A stretch of 64,000 nucleotides of DNA from Treponema sp. UBA4873 (GTDB lineage Bacteria; Spirochaetota; Spirochaetia; Treponematales; Treponemataceae), in the NCBI GenBank assembly GCA_002399405.1, contig DHDP01000017.1:1-64000 (forward strand), read 5' to 3'. The notes under the pieces are model-generated. The model was given only the letters and a program-made list of their open reading frames with translations. It was not told where the DNA came from and did no database searches. A program made the translations under genes and the position numbers. Shown piece by piece: positions 23,791-32,792 of this stretch; the first letter of the stretch is position 1; every line of letters starts with the position of its first letter.

Positions 23791-25593
23791 ATGGCAAAAA
23801 ACAGTGTACCGGCACGGAAAGATATTCCTGCCTCAGATAAATGGGATTTAACATCGTTATTCGCTTCCGATTCAGACTGGGAAACAACTCTCAAAACTCT
23901 TGAAGGGCTTACATCTGAAATTACACAGTATAAAGGCCGGCTTGCAGACTCCGACGGAACGCTGCTGTCGGCCCTTAAAGCATATGAAAACGCCGACAAA
24001 AAACTTGAAGCAGTATACAACTACGCTCAGCTTCAGTTCACCGCCGACGAGACTGATTCCGGCGCACAGGACAGGGAAGGACGTGCGCGCATGGCGTATA
24101 CGAAGTACTGCGCAGCGACAAGTTTCTTCAATCCCGAACTGCAGTCGATTCCCGACGACAGAATACAGTCGTGGCTCAAGCAGAACAGTTTCGACGAATA
24201 CCGCATATTCCTCACGAAGATTCTGCGCATGAAGCAGCACATCCTCAGCGAAAAAGAGGAACGGCTCATGTCGCTGCAGAGCGAAAGCGCAGGAACGTCC
24301 GACAAAGCGTTTACGGTGCTCACCGATGCTGATATGACTTTCGGTACCGTAGAGCTGAACGGCGAACAAAAACCCCTCACGCAGTCCACGTGGAGCGTGT
24401 TCATGGACAATCCCGACAGAAACGTGCGCGAACAGGCGTACAAAAAATTTTACAGCGCGTTCGAAAGTCACGAGAACACGCTCGCGGCGTTATATGCTGG
24501 CTCTGTCAATCAGGATGTGTTCAGCATGCGCGCCCGCAGTTATACATCGTGTCTGGAACGGGCATTGTTTCCGGACAACGTGCCCGTAAGCGTCTATCAC
24601 AACCTGATCGACACCGTGCACAAAAATCTTCCGTCGCTCCATAAATATTACACGCTCAGAAGGAAGGCGCTCGGTCTTGCGGAGCTGCGCCACTACGACG
24701 TCTACGTACCGCTCGTAAAAAACGTGAACACGCATACGACATACGACGAGTCTGTTGAAATCTGCCGAGAGGCGCTTGCCCCTCTCGGTACGGAATATAC
24801 CGACAGGCTCTGCGCGGGATTAAAAGGCGGATGGGCTGACCGCTATGAAAACAAAGGAAAACGCAGCGGCGCGTTCTCGAGCGGCGTGTACACCGGAAAT
24901 CCGTTCATCCTGCTTAATTACAAGGAAGACGTCATCCGCGACGTGTTTACCATGGCGCACGAAGGCGGACATTCGATGCATACGTGGTACTCGGTCCACG
25001 CAAATCCGTACATGCAGTACAACTACACGATTTTTGAAGCTGAGGTCGCCTCAACGTTCAACGAAGAGCTCGTGTTCGAATATCTGCTGAAACGTGCGGG
25101 AAGCGACGACATGAAGGCGTATCTTCTGGCCATGCGCGCGGGGGATATTCTCGCGACGCTCCAGCGTCAGACGATGTTCGCCGAATACGAACTGAAGACG
25201 CACGAGCTTGTCGAATCGGGGACGCCGCTTTCGGCTGAAGTGCTGCGCAGGACGTATCGTACGCTGCTTGAGCAGTACTTCGGTCCGGAAATGCATTTTG
25301 AAAGCAACAGCGACATGGAGGGGCTCCGTATTCCGCATTTCTACAACGCGTTTTATGTGTACAAATATGCAACCGGTATTTCCGCGGCTCTCGCACTCGC
25401 AAAACGGGTGCTCGGCGGCGGGACGGCAGAACGGAACGACTACTTCAAATTCCTCAAGTCGGGCGGTTCGCGGTATCCGATCGAATCGCTCAAAGTTGCC
25501 GGTGTGGATATGGAACAGACTGCTCCCGTTCAGGCTGCGTGCGATACGTTCGCGGAGATGGTGAATCAGCTCGAAACGCTGCTCAAGATTTAA
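23791..25593 (+). CDS. pepF: Oligoendopeptidase F family (M3B) zinc peptidase
   Basis: The 600-residue cytoplasmic peptidase has the M3 zinc site HEGGHSMHTWY (about residue 390) and the third ligand in the EAEVASTFNE segment about 25 residues on. PepF enzymes cut oligopeptides of 7-17 residues. The ATG at 23791 gives MAKNSVPARKDIPASDKWDL, which matches the usual beginning of the family; the in-frame extension to 23704 lies across the promoter and is rejected. The -10 box ends nine bases before this ATG, so the message has almost no leader. It stands first in front of an adenosine-deaminase-like gene. Confidence 0.93.
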   Translation: MAKNSVPARKDIPASDKWDLTSLFASDSDWETTLKTLEGLTSEITQYKGRLADSDGTLLSALKAYENADKKLEAVYNYAQLQFTADETDSGAQDREGRARMAYTKYCAATSFFNPELQSIPDDRIQSWLKQNSFDEYRIFLTKILRMKQHILSEKEERLMSLQSESAGTSDKAFTVLTDADMTFGTVELNGEQKPLTQSTWSVFMDNPDRNVREQAYKKFYSAFESHENTLAALYAGSVNQDVFSMRARSYTSCLERALFPDNVPVSVYHNLIDTVHKNLPSLHKYYTLRRKALGLAELRHYDVYVPLVKNVNTHTTYDESVEICREALAPLGTEYTDRLCAGLKGGWADRYENKGKRSGAFSSGVYTGNPFILLNYKEDVIRDVFTMAHEGGHSMHTWYSVHANPYMQYNYTIFEAEVASTFNEELVFEYLLKRAGSDDMKAYLLAMRAGDILATLQRQTMFAEYELKTHELVESGTPLSAEVLRRTYRTLLEQYFGPEMHFESNSDMEGLRIPHFYNAFYVYKYATGISAALALAKRVLGGGTAERNDYFKFLKSGGSRYPIESLKVAGVDMEQTAPVQAACDTFAEMVNQLETLLKI

Positions 25594-25645
25594 TGAAAGG
25601 GTACTGATATTTTTCGGTACGAATTTAAAACCTGAGGATTTTAAA

Positions 25646-26674
25646 TTGAAAGAAACTGAGTTCCGCTTGTTTTTGGCCGGTATACCGAAAGCTGAAATAC
25701 ACATTCACATCGAAGCAGTCATGTCGATCAGTTCGGTGAGAAAGCTGTATAAAAAGCATTACGGCAAAGAAATGAGCAGCCGGGACGAAGCAGAACTCTT
25801 TTTGTACGACGATCTCGACGGTTTCATCAAAGCGTTTCTTTCCGTTCAGAATCTGTTCGAATCTGTTTCCGATTTTACCTGCGTATTCGACGACCTTGCG
25901 GAATATCTTGTAAAAAACGGCGTCGTCTATTGCGAAGCGTTTTTTGCACCGACTGCTTTTCTCAGGAAAGGATTCGACTACGGAGAAATCATGTCTCTGT
26001 TTTCGGAAAAAATCGCGGAAATCAAAAAAAAGTACAACTGTATCGTAAAACTGATTCTCGACGTATCGCGCACGTTCGGATATGAAAACGCGCTGAAGAA
26101 CTACGAGCTGCTCAGGCGGTATCCGTGCAGCGACATAATCGGCATAGGGCTCGGAGGTTCGGAGCAGAAAGGTCCGGCAAGGGAATTCGAACCTGTATTC
26201 GCGCAGGCGCACAGGGACGGTTTTCATGCGGTCGCTCACGCGGGCGAAGACACGGGACCCGAATCAATATGGGATTCAATCAATTTTCTGCACGCCGAGC
26301 GAATCGGTCACGGCGTTTCCTGCGTACAGGATCCGGAGCTTGTTAAATACCTTGCGCGCACAAAACTCCCGCTCGAGGTCTGCATCACGAGTAACGTGTT
26401 CACGAAAAAATACGTGCAGAAAACGGAAGAACATCCCGTGCGGGAAATGTTCGACAGCGGAGTGCTCGTTACGATAAATACCGACGATCCGGTGTTTTTC
26501 AGGACAACGCTTCTTGAAGAATACTGGAAATGCTACAGCCGTCTGAATTTTTCCATGGACGAAATCAAACAGCTTGTGTGCAACAGTTTCAGCGCAACGT
26601 TCATGAGCGAAGAAGAGAAACTCACCCGCATCGCTCAGGTGAACGACGCGTGGGAAATATCAGCTTTATTTTAA
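25646..26674 (+). CDS. Adenosine deaminase-like metallohydrolase
   Basis: The 342-residue product has the order of zinc-site motifs of adenosine/adenine deaminases: HxH in EIHIHIEAV (about residues 14-20), GIGLGGSEQKGP (about 170), HAGEDTGPESIWDSI (about 200) with the catalytic Glu region, RIGHG (about 220), LEVCITSN (about 247) and NTDDPVFF (about 278). The first motif is unusual: HIEA replaces the common HLDG, which could change the purine pocket. Translation probably begins at the TTG at 25646, eight bases after GAGG; no ATG fits before the first motif. The end overlaps the convergent mnmG stop by nine bases. Confidence 0.82.
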   Translation: MKETEFRLFLAGIPKAEIHIHIEAVMSISSVRKLYKKHYGKEMSSRDEAELFLYDDLDGFIKAFLSVQNLFESVSDFTCVFDDLAEYLVKNGVVYCEAFFAPTAFLRKGFDYGEIMSLFSEKIAEIKKKYNCIVKLILDVSRTFGYENALKNYELLRRYPCSDIIGIGLGGSEQKGPAREFEPVFAQAHRDGFHAVAHAGEDTGPESIWDSINFLHAERIGHGVSCVQDPELVKYLARTKLPLEVCITSNVFTKKYVQKTEEHPVREMFDSGVLVTINTDDPVFFRTTLLEEYWKCYSRLNFSMDEIKQLVCNSFSATFMSEEEKLTRIAQVNDAWEISALF

Positions 26675-28726
26675 ATACACCATCAGCAGCATAATGTCGC
26701 TCACGCGGATGCCGGAAATACGGCTTGCCTGTCCCAATGTGAGCGGCCTGATTTTTTCGAGCTTTGTGCGCGACTCGGCGGAAAGCGACACGACAGAACT
26801 GTAGTCGAAACTGTCGGGAATGCGCGTGTTCTCCATGCGGTGCATCTTTTCGACGCGCTTGTCCTGCTTTTCAATGTAGTACTTGTATTTGAACTCGATT
26901 TTCGCTTCGTTCCATTCCTCTTCCGGATAACCGGGGTTCGCCACATCAGGATTTTTGAGCAGCTGCGCAAGGATTTCGTCCTCCGCCGCATACTTCGCGT
27001 TCGTCGCGTCGAGCTGCCGCTGCGTTTTGAGCCCCGCGGCGAATCCGTATTTTACGAGGCGCCGGTCCGCTGTATCGTAGCGCAGTTTCAGACGGTACTC
27101 CGCGCGCGCCGTGAACATGCGGTACGGCTCTTTCGTGCCGAGCGTCACGAGGTCGTCGATGAGAACGCCGATGTACGCTTCGTCGCGACCGAGGACAAGC
27201 GGGGTCCATTCCGGAATAGTGCGGAAATCCGCACGACCTGCGGCTTTCTGCGCATCTTCTTCGGCCGCATTGAGAGCGGCGGTTTCCTTCGCTGAAATTC
27301 CGGCGAACTGCGCTTCCTCTTCGGGGGTAAACGCCGCATGCGGATAGAACCTCCCCGGTTCGGTCGAAGAGGGAGAACTGCCCGTATCCGAAGGTGCGGA
27401 ACAAAGCGGACCGCAGAGCGACTTATGCGCACGGGCGTAATATCCCGCGTTGATTCCCGCAATAATCCCCTGACCTGCCGCTTCCTCGTAGCCCGACGTG
27501 CCGTTAATCTGACCCGCGTCGAAAAGACCTGCAACGCGCTTCGTTTCAAGCGACGGGAACAGCTGCGTCGGCTCGACGTAATCGTATTCGACCGCGTACC
27601 CCGGTCTGCTCGGGACGGCGTGCTCGAATCCCGGCATAGTGCGCATGAACGCATCCTGCACGCATTCCGGCAGCGAAGAGGAAAGTCCGTTAAGATACAT
27701 CTCCTCAGTTTCAAGTCCTTCCGGTTCGACGAAAATCTGATGACGCTCGCGTTCCGCAAAACGCATCACTTTGTCCTCAATCGACGGACAGTACCGCGGA
27801 CCGATGCCGTGAATTTTTCCGCTGTACAGCGGCGACCGCCCGATATTGTCGCGGATTATCGTATGAGTAGCCCCGTTCGTGTAAACGATGTGGCACGGCA
27901 CAAGCGGACGGTCGACGGACCTGTCGTCGAAGGAAAACGGAATAACAGTGTCGTCGCCCGGCTGCAGTTCAAGTTTTGTAAAATCTATCGTACTTTTGAG
28001 AATGCGGGGAGGCGTTCCTGTCTTGAGTCTTCCCGTCGTAAAGCCGAGACGGCGCAGCGACGCGGTAAGGCCGAACGCGGCAGCCTCGCCGAGGCGGCCG
28101 CACGGTGCGTCGTATTCACCGATGAAAATCCGTCCGCCGAGAAACGTTCCGGTCGTAAGAACGACTGCGCGGGCGGGAATGACGCGCCCCCGCTCTGTCA
28201 CGACGCCGGTGATCTTCTGACGCATACCGCTTTTCGCGGCCTCCGTCGCACCCTCGTTCCGCGATTCGCCTGGAATAGTTCCCTTCTCCGCCGCACTGTC
28301 CGAATGAGGCGGCAGCGGCGTCGTACTTGCTGTCGTAAGAATATCCACGACAGTGTCCATGAGCGTGTACAGATTCGGCGTCGATTCAAGTGCTTTCCGT
28401 GCAAGCTGCGAATAAACGGTTTTATCAGCCTGAGCGCGCGGTGCCTGCACGGCCGGTCCTCTGCTGCTGTTGAGCAGGCGGAACTGAATGAGCGATTTGT
28501 CGGTCAGTTTCGCCATCTCGCCGCCGAGCGCGTCTATTTCGCGCACAATGTTGCCTTTTGCAATTCCGCCTATCGACGGATTACACGACATGCGGCCGAT
28601 TGATTCTATAGTTTGTGTAATTACGAGCGTTTTAAGTCCCATGCGGGCGCAGGCAAGAGACGCCTCGATTCCCGCATGACCGGCGCCGACAACAACGACG
28701 TCATAATAATCATAAAATCCGGACAT
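26666..28726 (-). CDS. mnmG: tRNA uridine 5-carboxymethylaminomethyl modification enzyme
   Basis: The 686-residue FAD protein, with MnmE, modifies U34 of certain tRNAs. Motifs: the dinucleotide site VVVGAGHAGIEAS (residues 9-21), SCNPSIGGIAKG (about 46), GTFLGGRIFIGE (about 195) and the conserved C-terminal helical domain ending RISGIRVSDIMLLMVYLK. It is about 60 residues longer than usual, owing to two low-complexity inserts: about 132-172 (rich in Thr, Pro, Glu, Gly) and about 435-497 (Ser/Pro/Ala/Glu). The start is the ATG eight bases after a -10 box, without a ribosome-binding site. Upstream in-frame sequence to 29017 is not homologous. Confidence 0.93.
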   Translation of the reverse strand: MSGFYDYYDVVVVGAGHAGIEASLACARMGLKTLVITQTIESIGRMSCNPSIGGIAKGNIVREIDALGGEMAKLTDKSLIQFRLLNSSRGPAVQAPRAQADKTVYSQLARKALESTPNLYTLMDTVVDILTTASTTPLPPHSDSAAEKGTIPGESRNEGATEAAKSGMRQKITGVVTERGRVIPARAVVLTTGTFLGGRIFIGEYDAPCGRLGEAAAFGLTASLRRLGFTTGRLKTGTPPRILKSTIDFTKLELQPGDDTVIPFSFDDRSVDRPLVPCHIVYTNGATHTIIRDNIGRSPLYSGKIHGIGPRYCPSIEDKVMRFAERERHQIFVEPEGLETEEMYLNGLSSSLPECVQDAFMRTMPGFEHAVPSRPGYAVEYDYVEPTQLFPSLETKRVAGLFDAGQINGTSGYEEAAGQGIIAGINAGYYARAHKSLCGPLCSAPSDTGSSPSSTEPGRFYPHAAFTPEEEAQFAGISAKETAALNAAEEDAQKAAGRADFRTIPEWTPLVLGRDEAYIGVLIDDLVTLGTKEPYRMFTARAEYRLKLRYDTADRRLVKYGFAAGLKTQRQLDATNAKYAAEDEILAQLLKNPDVANPGYPEEEWNEAKIEFKYKYYIEKQDKRVEKMHRMENTRIPDSFDYSSVVSLSAESRTKLEKIRPLTLGQASRISGIRVSDIMLLMVYLK

Positions 28727-28734
28727 ATTACATA

Positions 28735-28763
28735 AGTATAGTGATTTACGGAAGGCGTTACAA
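28735..28763 (-). promoter_or_regulatory. Leaderless-type promoter of mnmG
   Basis: Minus strand: -35 TTGTAA (28763-28758), a 17-bp spacer, -10 TATACT (28740-28735), then eight bases to the ATG at 28726. Confidence 0.65.
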
Positions 28764-28773
28764 GAAAACGGCG

Positions 28774-29136
28774 TTATTTCCGGTATTTCCTGAGGATATG
28801 TACAATGAGCACGACGGGAAGTATGCCGACCGCAGGGATGAGGACCGCACCCGCAAAACCGGAGAAAGTGCAGAAAGGCTTCACGTAACCGAAAACGGCG
28901 CCTGCCGCGACAAGTACGAACCAGATTATAACTTCCCATGCAGGAGTATAACTGCCCGGATCGTCGTTTCCCCAGATATAGTCGGAAAGGAAGAACCCGA
29001 CAGGCACACCGGCCCACAAAAGAATAAGATACAGCGCATCAAGATGTTCCCCTGAAAAAGACGTACAGCCGGTAAAAAGAAAACAGCCCCCTATAAACGC
29101 CGATACAAGCAAAGAAAATTTTCGTCCGTTTCTCAT
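28774..29136 (-). CDS. Small membrane lipoprotein of unknown function
   Basis: The 120-residue product has a lipoprotein signal (FIGGCFLFTGC, Cys near residue 24) followed by three hydrophobic segments: about 32-50, 67-84 and 92-113 (LIPAVGILPVVLIVHILRKY). A lipobox on a protein with several membrane spans is uncommon; the predicted Cys could instead sit inside a first transmembrane helix. A -10-like TATGAT (29151-29146) ends nine bases before the ATG and no ribosome-binding site is seen. Confidence 0.6.
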   Translation of the reverse strand: MRNGRKFSLLVSAFIGGCFLFTGCTSFSGEHLDALYLILLWAGVPVGFFLSDYIWGNDDPGSYTPAWEVIIWFVLVAAGAVFGYVKPFCTFSGFAGAVLIPAVGILPVVLIVHILRKYRK

Positions 29137-29219
29137 AATTTTTTCATCATATCAAATTTACGCGCAAAAAAACAGGGAGAGGATAAAATTTCGTTTTCGG
29201 GCATTTTAAACATCGCAGC

Positions 29220-29248
29220 CCTGCCCGAAAGTGAAACTTCCGGGCAGG
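29220..29248 (-). terminator. Hairpin after the symporter gene (dispersed hairpin family)
   Basis: Minus strand CCTGCCCG and CGGGCAGG pair around GAAGTTTCACTTT, just after the symporter stop. The T-run is weak. The loop sequence recurs in the hairpins at 32756-32788 and 37656-37696. Confidence 0.65.
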
Positions 29249-29262
29249 TTCCCCTCCGGACG

Positions 29263-30669
29263 TTATATTTTCGGATACCTGCTGAAGTACTCTTTTGTCA
29301 TTTTGGCAACGACACCCGAGAGGACAATAAGGGAAATGATGTTCGGAACTGCCATAAGACCGTTGACAATATCGGCTATTGTCCAGACGGCGCTGATTGT
29401 CATGTACGGACCGATGAATACGCAGACAATATACAGCCAGCGGTATATTTTGACGACGTTCATTTTTCCGCCCGAAAGATACTCGATGCAGCGTTCGCTG
29501 TAATAATCCCATCCGAGAATCGTCGTAAATGCGAACAGTATAAGGCACAGCATAAGGAAAAACGCTATGACTCCGGTACCGAACGGAAATCCCTGAACGA
29601 ACGCCGCATTCGTGACGGCATATCCCTGCAGACCGGTGTTCCACGTACCGCCGAGAACAATGACGAGACCGGTTATCGTACAGATAACTATGGTGTCGAA
29701 GAACGTTCCCGTCATTGAAATAAGCCCCTGCAGTACCGGCTCCGCAGCCTGTGCGGCGGACGCCGCGATAGGAGCCGATCCGAGTCCCGCTTCGTTCGAA
29801 AAAATACCGCGCGCAATACCTTTCTGCATCGCGAGGAACATGGCGCCGAGCGCTCCGCCCGCAACGGCGCGCGCACCGAACGCATCGCGGAATATTTCCG
29901 CAAATGCGGCCGGCACCTCAGCAATGTGCAGGCATATGATTGCAAGGCCGAGCACGATGTAAACGAGCGCCATGAACGGAACGAGGACCTGCGATACTTT
30001 TGAAATACGCTGCAGCCCGCCGATAATGATGAGCGCGGCAAAAACCGCGACGCAGAGCCCCGCAATGACAACTGTCCATGAATACGTGCTGCCGAACAGG
30101 CTCACCGTCCATGCGTTTTCAGGATCAAAGAACGTGTTGACTGCACTGGAAATGCTGTTGACCTGCGTAAACGTTCCTATTCCGAAAAGGCCGACCATCG
30201 CGCCGAACAGGGCGAACAGCTTCGCCAGCCATTTCCACCTGCGGCCCATTCCTTTCTCTATCGTGTAGAACGGACCGCCGAGGATATGACCGTCGGAAGA
30301 AACCTCGCGGTAATGAAAGGAAAGCAGACATTCCGCATACTTTGTCGCCATTCCGAACAACGCGGCGAACCACATCCAGAACATAGCACCCGGACCGCCG
30401 GCAACTACGGCGGTCGCCACGCCGACAATATTGCCCGTTCCGATTGTCGCGGAAAGCGCGGTGCACAGCGCGCCGAGACTGGAAACTTCACCGTGCTCTC
30501 CGTCAGGTTTCCTCCTGATCGATTTGAGCGCGAGACCGAGTTTTGTGAACTGCATCCCCCTGATTCTGACCGTAAGCATAATGCCCGTTGCAAGAATCAG
30601 GATGATAAGCCACAGTCCCCAGACTTTGTCGTCCAGGGAATTGAGAAACGAGTTGACGGCTGAGAACAT
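29263..30669 (-). CDS. Alanine/glycine:sodium symporter (AGCS family)
   Basis: The 468-residue inner-membrane protein has about ten or eleven hydrophobic helices. It carries the family's conserved stretches: TIGTGNIVGVATAVVAGGPGAMFWMW near residues 75-100 and the loop FSNEAGLGSAPIAASAA near 290. It imports glycine or alanine with sodium. A glycine riboswitch in the leader points to glycine as the relevant substrate. The start ATG has AAGAGG nine bases upstream, downstream of the riboswitch and its terminator. Confidence 0.93.
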   Translation of the reverse strand: MFSAVNSFLNSLDDKVWGLWLIILILATGIMLTVRIRGMQFTKLGLALKSIRRKPDGEHGEVSSLGALCTALSATIGTGNIVGVATAVVAGGPGAMFWMWFAALFGMATKYAECLLSFHYREVSSDGHILGGPFYTIEKGMGRRWKWLAKLFALFGAMVGLFGIGTFTQVNSISSAVNTFFDPENAWTVSLFGSTYSWTVVIAGLCVAVFAALIIIGGLQRISKVSQVLVPFMALVYIVLGLAIICLHIAEVPAAFAEIFRDAFGARAVAGGALGAMFLAMQKGIARGIFSNEAGLGSAPIAASAAQAAEPVLQGLISMTGTFFDTIVICTITGLVIVLGGTWNTGLQGYAVTNAAFVQGFPFGTGVIAFFLMLCLILFAFTTILGWDYYSERCIEYLSGGKMNVVKIYRWLYIVCVFIGPYMTISAVWTIADIVNGLMAVPNIISLIVLSGVVAKMTKEYFSRYPKI

Positions 30670-30714
30670 CAGCGTACCTCTTGGGAAAACAGGTGTAACC
30701 CCTGTTAAAAGATA

Positions 30715-30751
30715 AGAGCCCGGATTACGGCGTCTGCCGGATACGGGCTCT
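30715..30751 (-). terminator. Terminator of the glycine riboswitch expression platform
   Basis: Minus strand AGAGCCCG (30751-30744) pairs with CGGGCTCT (30722-30715), followed by TATCTTTT, about 30 bases after the aptamer. The 5' arm overlaps a segment reading CTCTTTGGAGAG, which resembles the start of a second glycine aptamer and could be its remnant. Confidence 0.65.
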
Positions 30752-30779
30752 CCAAAGAGTGGTTAGAACATTTTACATG

Positions 30780-30870
30780 CTCTGTCCTTTGTGCCTGAGA
30801 TATCGGTACCGGAACTCCCGGTGCTTTAAACCTTCGGCGCTCCGCGTAAAAGCGGAGACTCTCCAGAGAA
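30780..30870 (-). ncRNA. Glycine riboswitch (gcvT-type aptamer)
   Basis: Minus strand, in order: CTCTGGAGAG, a GC-rich helix (TCCGC/GCGGA), GCCGAAGG, a second helix (ACCGGGAGTTCCGGT), CTCAGGCACAAAGGACAGAG. These are the conserved blocks of the glycine aptamer. A single full aptamer is present, followed by an intrinsic terminator and then the AGCS symporter gene. Whether glycine turns expression on or off is not decided by the sequence alone. Confidence 0.9.
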
Positions 30871-31050
30871 TTACCGTACGACCACAATCAGTACGGTAAC
30901 GGAAAAATACTATCATATAAAACCGTTTTCCGCAACATACGATGAATTTTACTGCGTTTTGTTCTGGACTTTTGCAAAAAAATAGTTTATAGTCCTCTTA
31001 CACTTAACCGCGCTTTAATTGCGCCGGCGTATTTTTATTACGGAGGTTAT

Positions 31051-31155
31051 ATGGACCAATCTGACAGTTCAGGCAGTAGTAGTACCGTACCGTTGCCTGC
31101 TTATTGCACAGTAATTCACGCGCATACCATGAACCTCTGCGGAAGAATTCGCTAG
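31051..31155 (+). CDS. Short ORF before mgtE, possible leader peptide
   Basis: ATG at 31051 has an excellent ribosome-binding site (CGGAGGTTAT) and opens a 34-codon frame: MDQSDSSGSSSTVPLP, then AYCTVIHAHTMNLCGRIR. It ends 86 bases before mgtE. Its start signals are better than those of many real genes here, and an acidic/Ser-rich beginning followed by Pro codons recalls leader peptides of magnesium transport genes such as MgtL, in which translation senses magnesium. There is no evidence of homology. The remainder of the 572-base gap 30670-31241 holds the riboswitch and a GC-rich hairpin (TGGCGTGACGCCA, near 31204-31216). Confidence 0.5.
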   Translation: MDQSDSSGSSSTVPLPAYCTVIHAHTMNLCGRIR

Positions 31156-31241
31156 AAGCATATCCGAATCAATCCACATTGTTCTTCAGAAGGTCTCCCG
31201 GTATGGCGTGACGCCACACTTTACTCTACAGGAGATTCATT

Positions 31242-32621
31242 ATGATGAACGAACTTCTCGCTCCCGATATCGAGACGCTTGTTAAAGAAAACAAGTATGC
31301 TGATGTCGTCCAATTTCTTTCCGCGCATCATCCGACGGAAGATGCGGAATTAATTGCGGACCTCAAACCGGAGGAAATCCGCAAACTGCTTAAAAATCTT
31401 GATCCGCAGGCCGCGGCAGATATTTTCTGCGAACTGCCCGACGCGCTTCAGTCGGATACCGCGGAACTCATGAGCCAGTCCGAGCTTACGACGATGCTCG
31501 AAAAACTGCCGCCCGACGAACGGGCGGACCTTGCAAAATCGATTCCGGAAAGTCAGCTCGACGCGGTTCTTCCGTTTCTTGCAAAAAAAGAACGCGACGA
31601 AATAAAGGAACTGGCGTCGTACCCGGAAGGAACGGCAGGTTCCGTCATGACGACGGACTACATCGCCTTCCCTGAATTGCTGACGGTGCAGCAGGCCATA
31701 AACCGCATACGGCTCGAAGGCGCGCAGAAAGCCGCAGTTTCGCTTATTTTCATGCTCGACACCGAACGAAAGCTCTGCGGATACGTTACGCTCGAAGATC
31801 TTATACTTGCAAAACCGCTCGCCACGCTCGAATCGATCAAAAAACCGCTCGTCGCCGAAATAACGGCCGAAGCTGACCGTGAGGAAGCGTCGTATAAAAT
31901 CACCAAATACGGACTTATCGTGCTGCCCGTTGTCGACGACACCGGGTCTCTTATCGGCATCATTACGCACGACGATGCCATGGACGTCGTCGAGGAGGAG
32001 CGCACGGAGGATATGGAACGCTTCATGGCGATCACCGGAAAGCATCAGGATACGTCGTACCTGCAGACGCCTGCATTGACGCAGTTTTCCCGCCGCGTTA
32101 TCTGGCTTATCATTCTTGCTTTCATGGATTTTATATCGGGCGCCGTACTTCAGTCGTATCAGAATACGCTTTCAACGCTCATGCTGCTTGCGTTCTACAT
32201 GCCGATGCTTACCGATATGGGCGGAAATACAGGCAGTCAGTCGGCGACGGTCATCGTGCGCGCAATCGCCCTCAAGGAAGTGGGGCCGCACGATATATTC
32301 CGCGTCATCTGGAAAGAACTGCGCATCTCGCTCATGCTCGGCGTCGTACTCGGCCTTATTGCGTTTCTGCGCGTCGAACTTACCGGCGGAAGTTCCGTCA
32401 TACCGGCGGCACTTTCTCTGACGCAGATCGGAATCGCCATAGGACTCGCGCTCGCCGTTCAGGTAGTCTCCGCGACGATAATCGGCGCCGTCCTGCCGCT
32501 TCTTTCGTCGGCGTTCAAATTCGACCCCGCCCTTATCGCAAGCCCCGCGCTCACAACGATCGTCGACATCACCGGTTTGCTTATCTATTTCGGAATCGCG
32601 AGAGCGATGCTGCATATTTAA
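31242..32621 (+). CDS. mgtE: Magnesium transporter MgtE
   Basis: The 459-residue product has the MgtE plan: an N-terminal superhelical domain of repeated Leu/Asp-rich units (residues 1-130, for example LPPDERADLAKSIPESQLD), two CBS domains (about 135-255, with MTTDYIAFPELLTVQQAINRI), a plug helix and five C-terminal transmembrane helices (about 285-459). The signature GGNTGSQSATV near residue 330 lines the pore. The cytoplasmic domains close the channel when magnesium is plentiful. The start pair ATGATG follows AGGAG. Confidence 0.95.
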   Translation: MMNELLAPDIETLVKENKYADVVQFLSAHHPTEDAELIADLKPEEIRKLLKNLDPQAAADIFCELPDALQSDTAELMSQSELTTMLEKLPPDERADLAKSIPESQLDAVLPFLAKKERDEIKELASYPEGTAGSVMTTDYIAFPELLTVQQAINRIRLEGAQKAAVSLIFMLDTERKLCGYVTLEDLILAKPLATLESIKKPLVAEITAEADREEASYKITKYGLIVLPVVDDTGSLIGIITHDDAMDVVEEERTEDMERFMAITGKHQDTSYLQTPALTQFSRRVIWLIILAFMDFISGAVLQSYQNTLSTLMLLAFYMPMLTDMGGNTGSQSATVIVRAIALKEVGPHDIFRVIWKELRISLMLGVVLGLIAFLRVELTGGSSVIPAALSLTQIGIAIGLALAVQVVSATIIGAVLPLLSSAFKFDPALIASPALTTIVDITGLLIYFGIARAMLHI

Positions 32622-32702
32622 CAAAAGTACTTTCTGCGCAGTGAAAAACTGCGGCCGTCTAAAAACTTCATTTTCAGACATTTCTGAAAACAGTATCGTG
32701 AT

Positions 32703-32749
32703 GTTTGAAAAATTAAGTCCTTACAAGACAAAGACTTAATTTTTCAAAC
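32703..32749. repeat. Perfect 17-bp inverted repeat
   Basis: GTTTGAAAAATTAAGTC (32703-32719) and its exact reverse complement (32733-32749) flank a 13-base loop. It lies after mgtE and before prfA. It has the strength of a terminator stem but is AT-rich without a distinct T-run. Together with the hairpin at 32756-32788 it fills the 202-base gap. Confidence 0.75.
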
Positions 32750-32755
32750 TCGGCA

Positions 32756-32788
32756 GGCCGTCCCGCAAGTAAAACTTACGGGACGGCC
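32756..32788. repeat. GC-rich hairpin of the dispersed family
   Basis: GGCCGTCCCG and CGGGACGGCC pair around CAAGTAAAACTTA. Read on the minus strand the loop is TAAGTTTTACTTG, the same core as in the hairpins at 29220-29248 and 37656-37696. Confidence 0.7.
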
Positions 32789-32792
32789 GCAA

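Noticed and set aside
27338..28603. 421-codon plus-strand frame opposite mnmG
   Set aside because: It is very Arg-rich without motifs or start signals; mnmG is certain on the other strand.
31015..31241. Magnesium (M-box) riboswitch before mgtE
   Set aside because: I cannot find the conserved M-box blocks; only the short frame and a small hairpin are visible.
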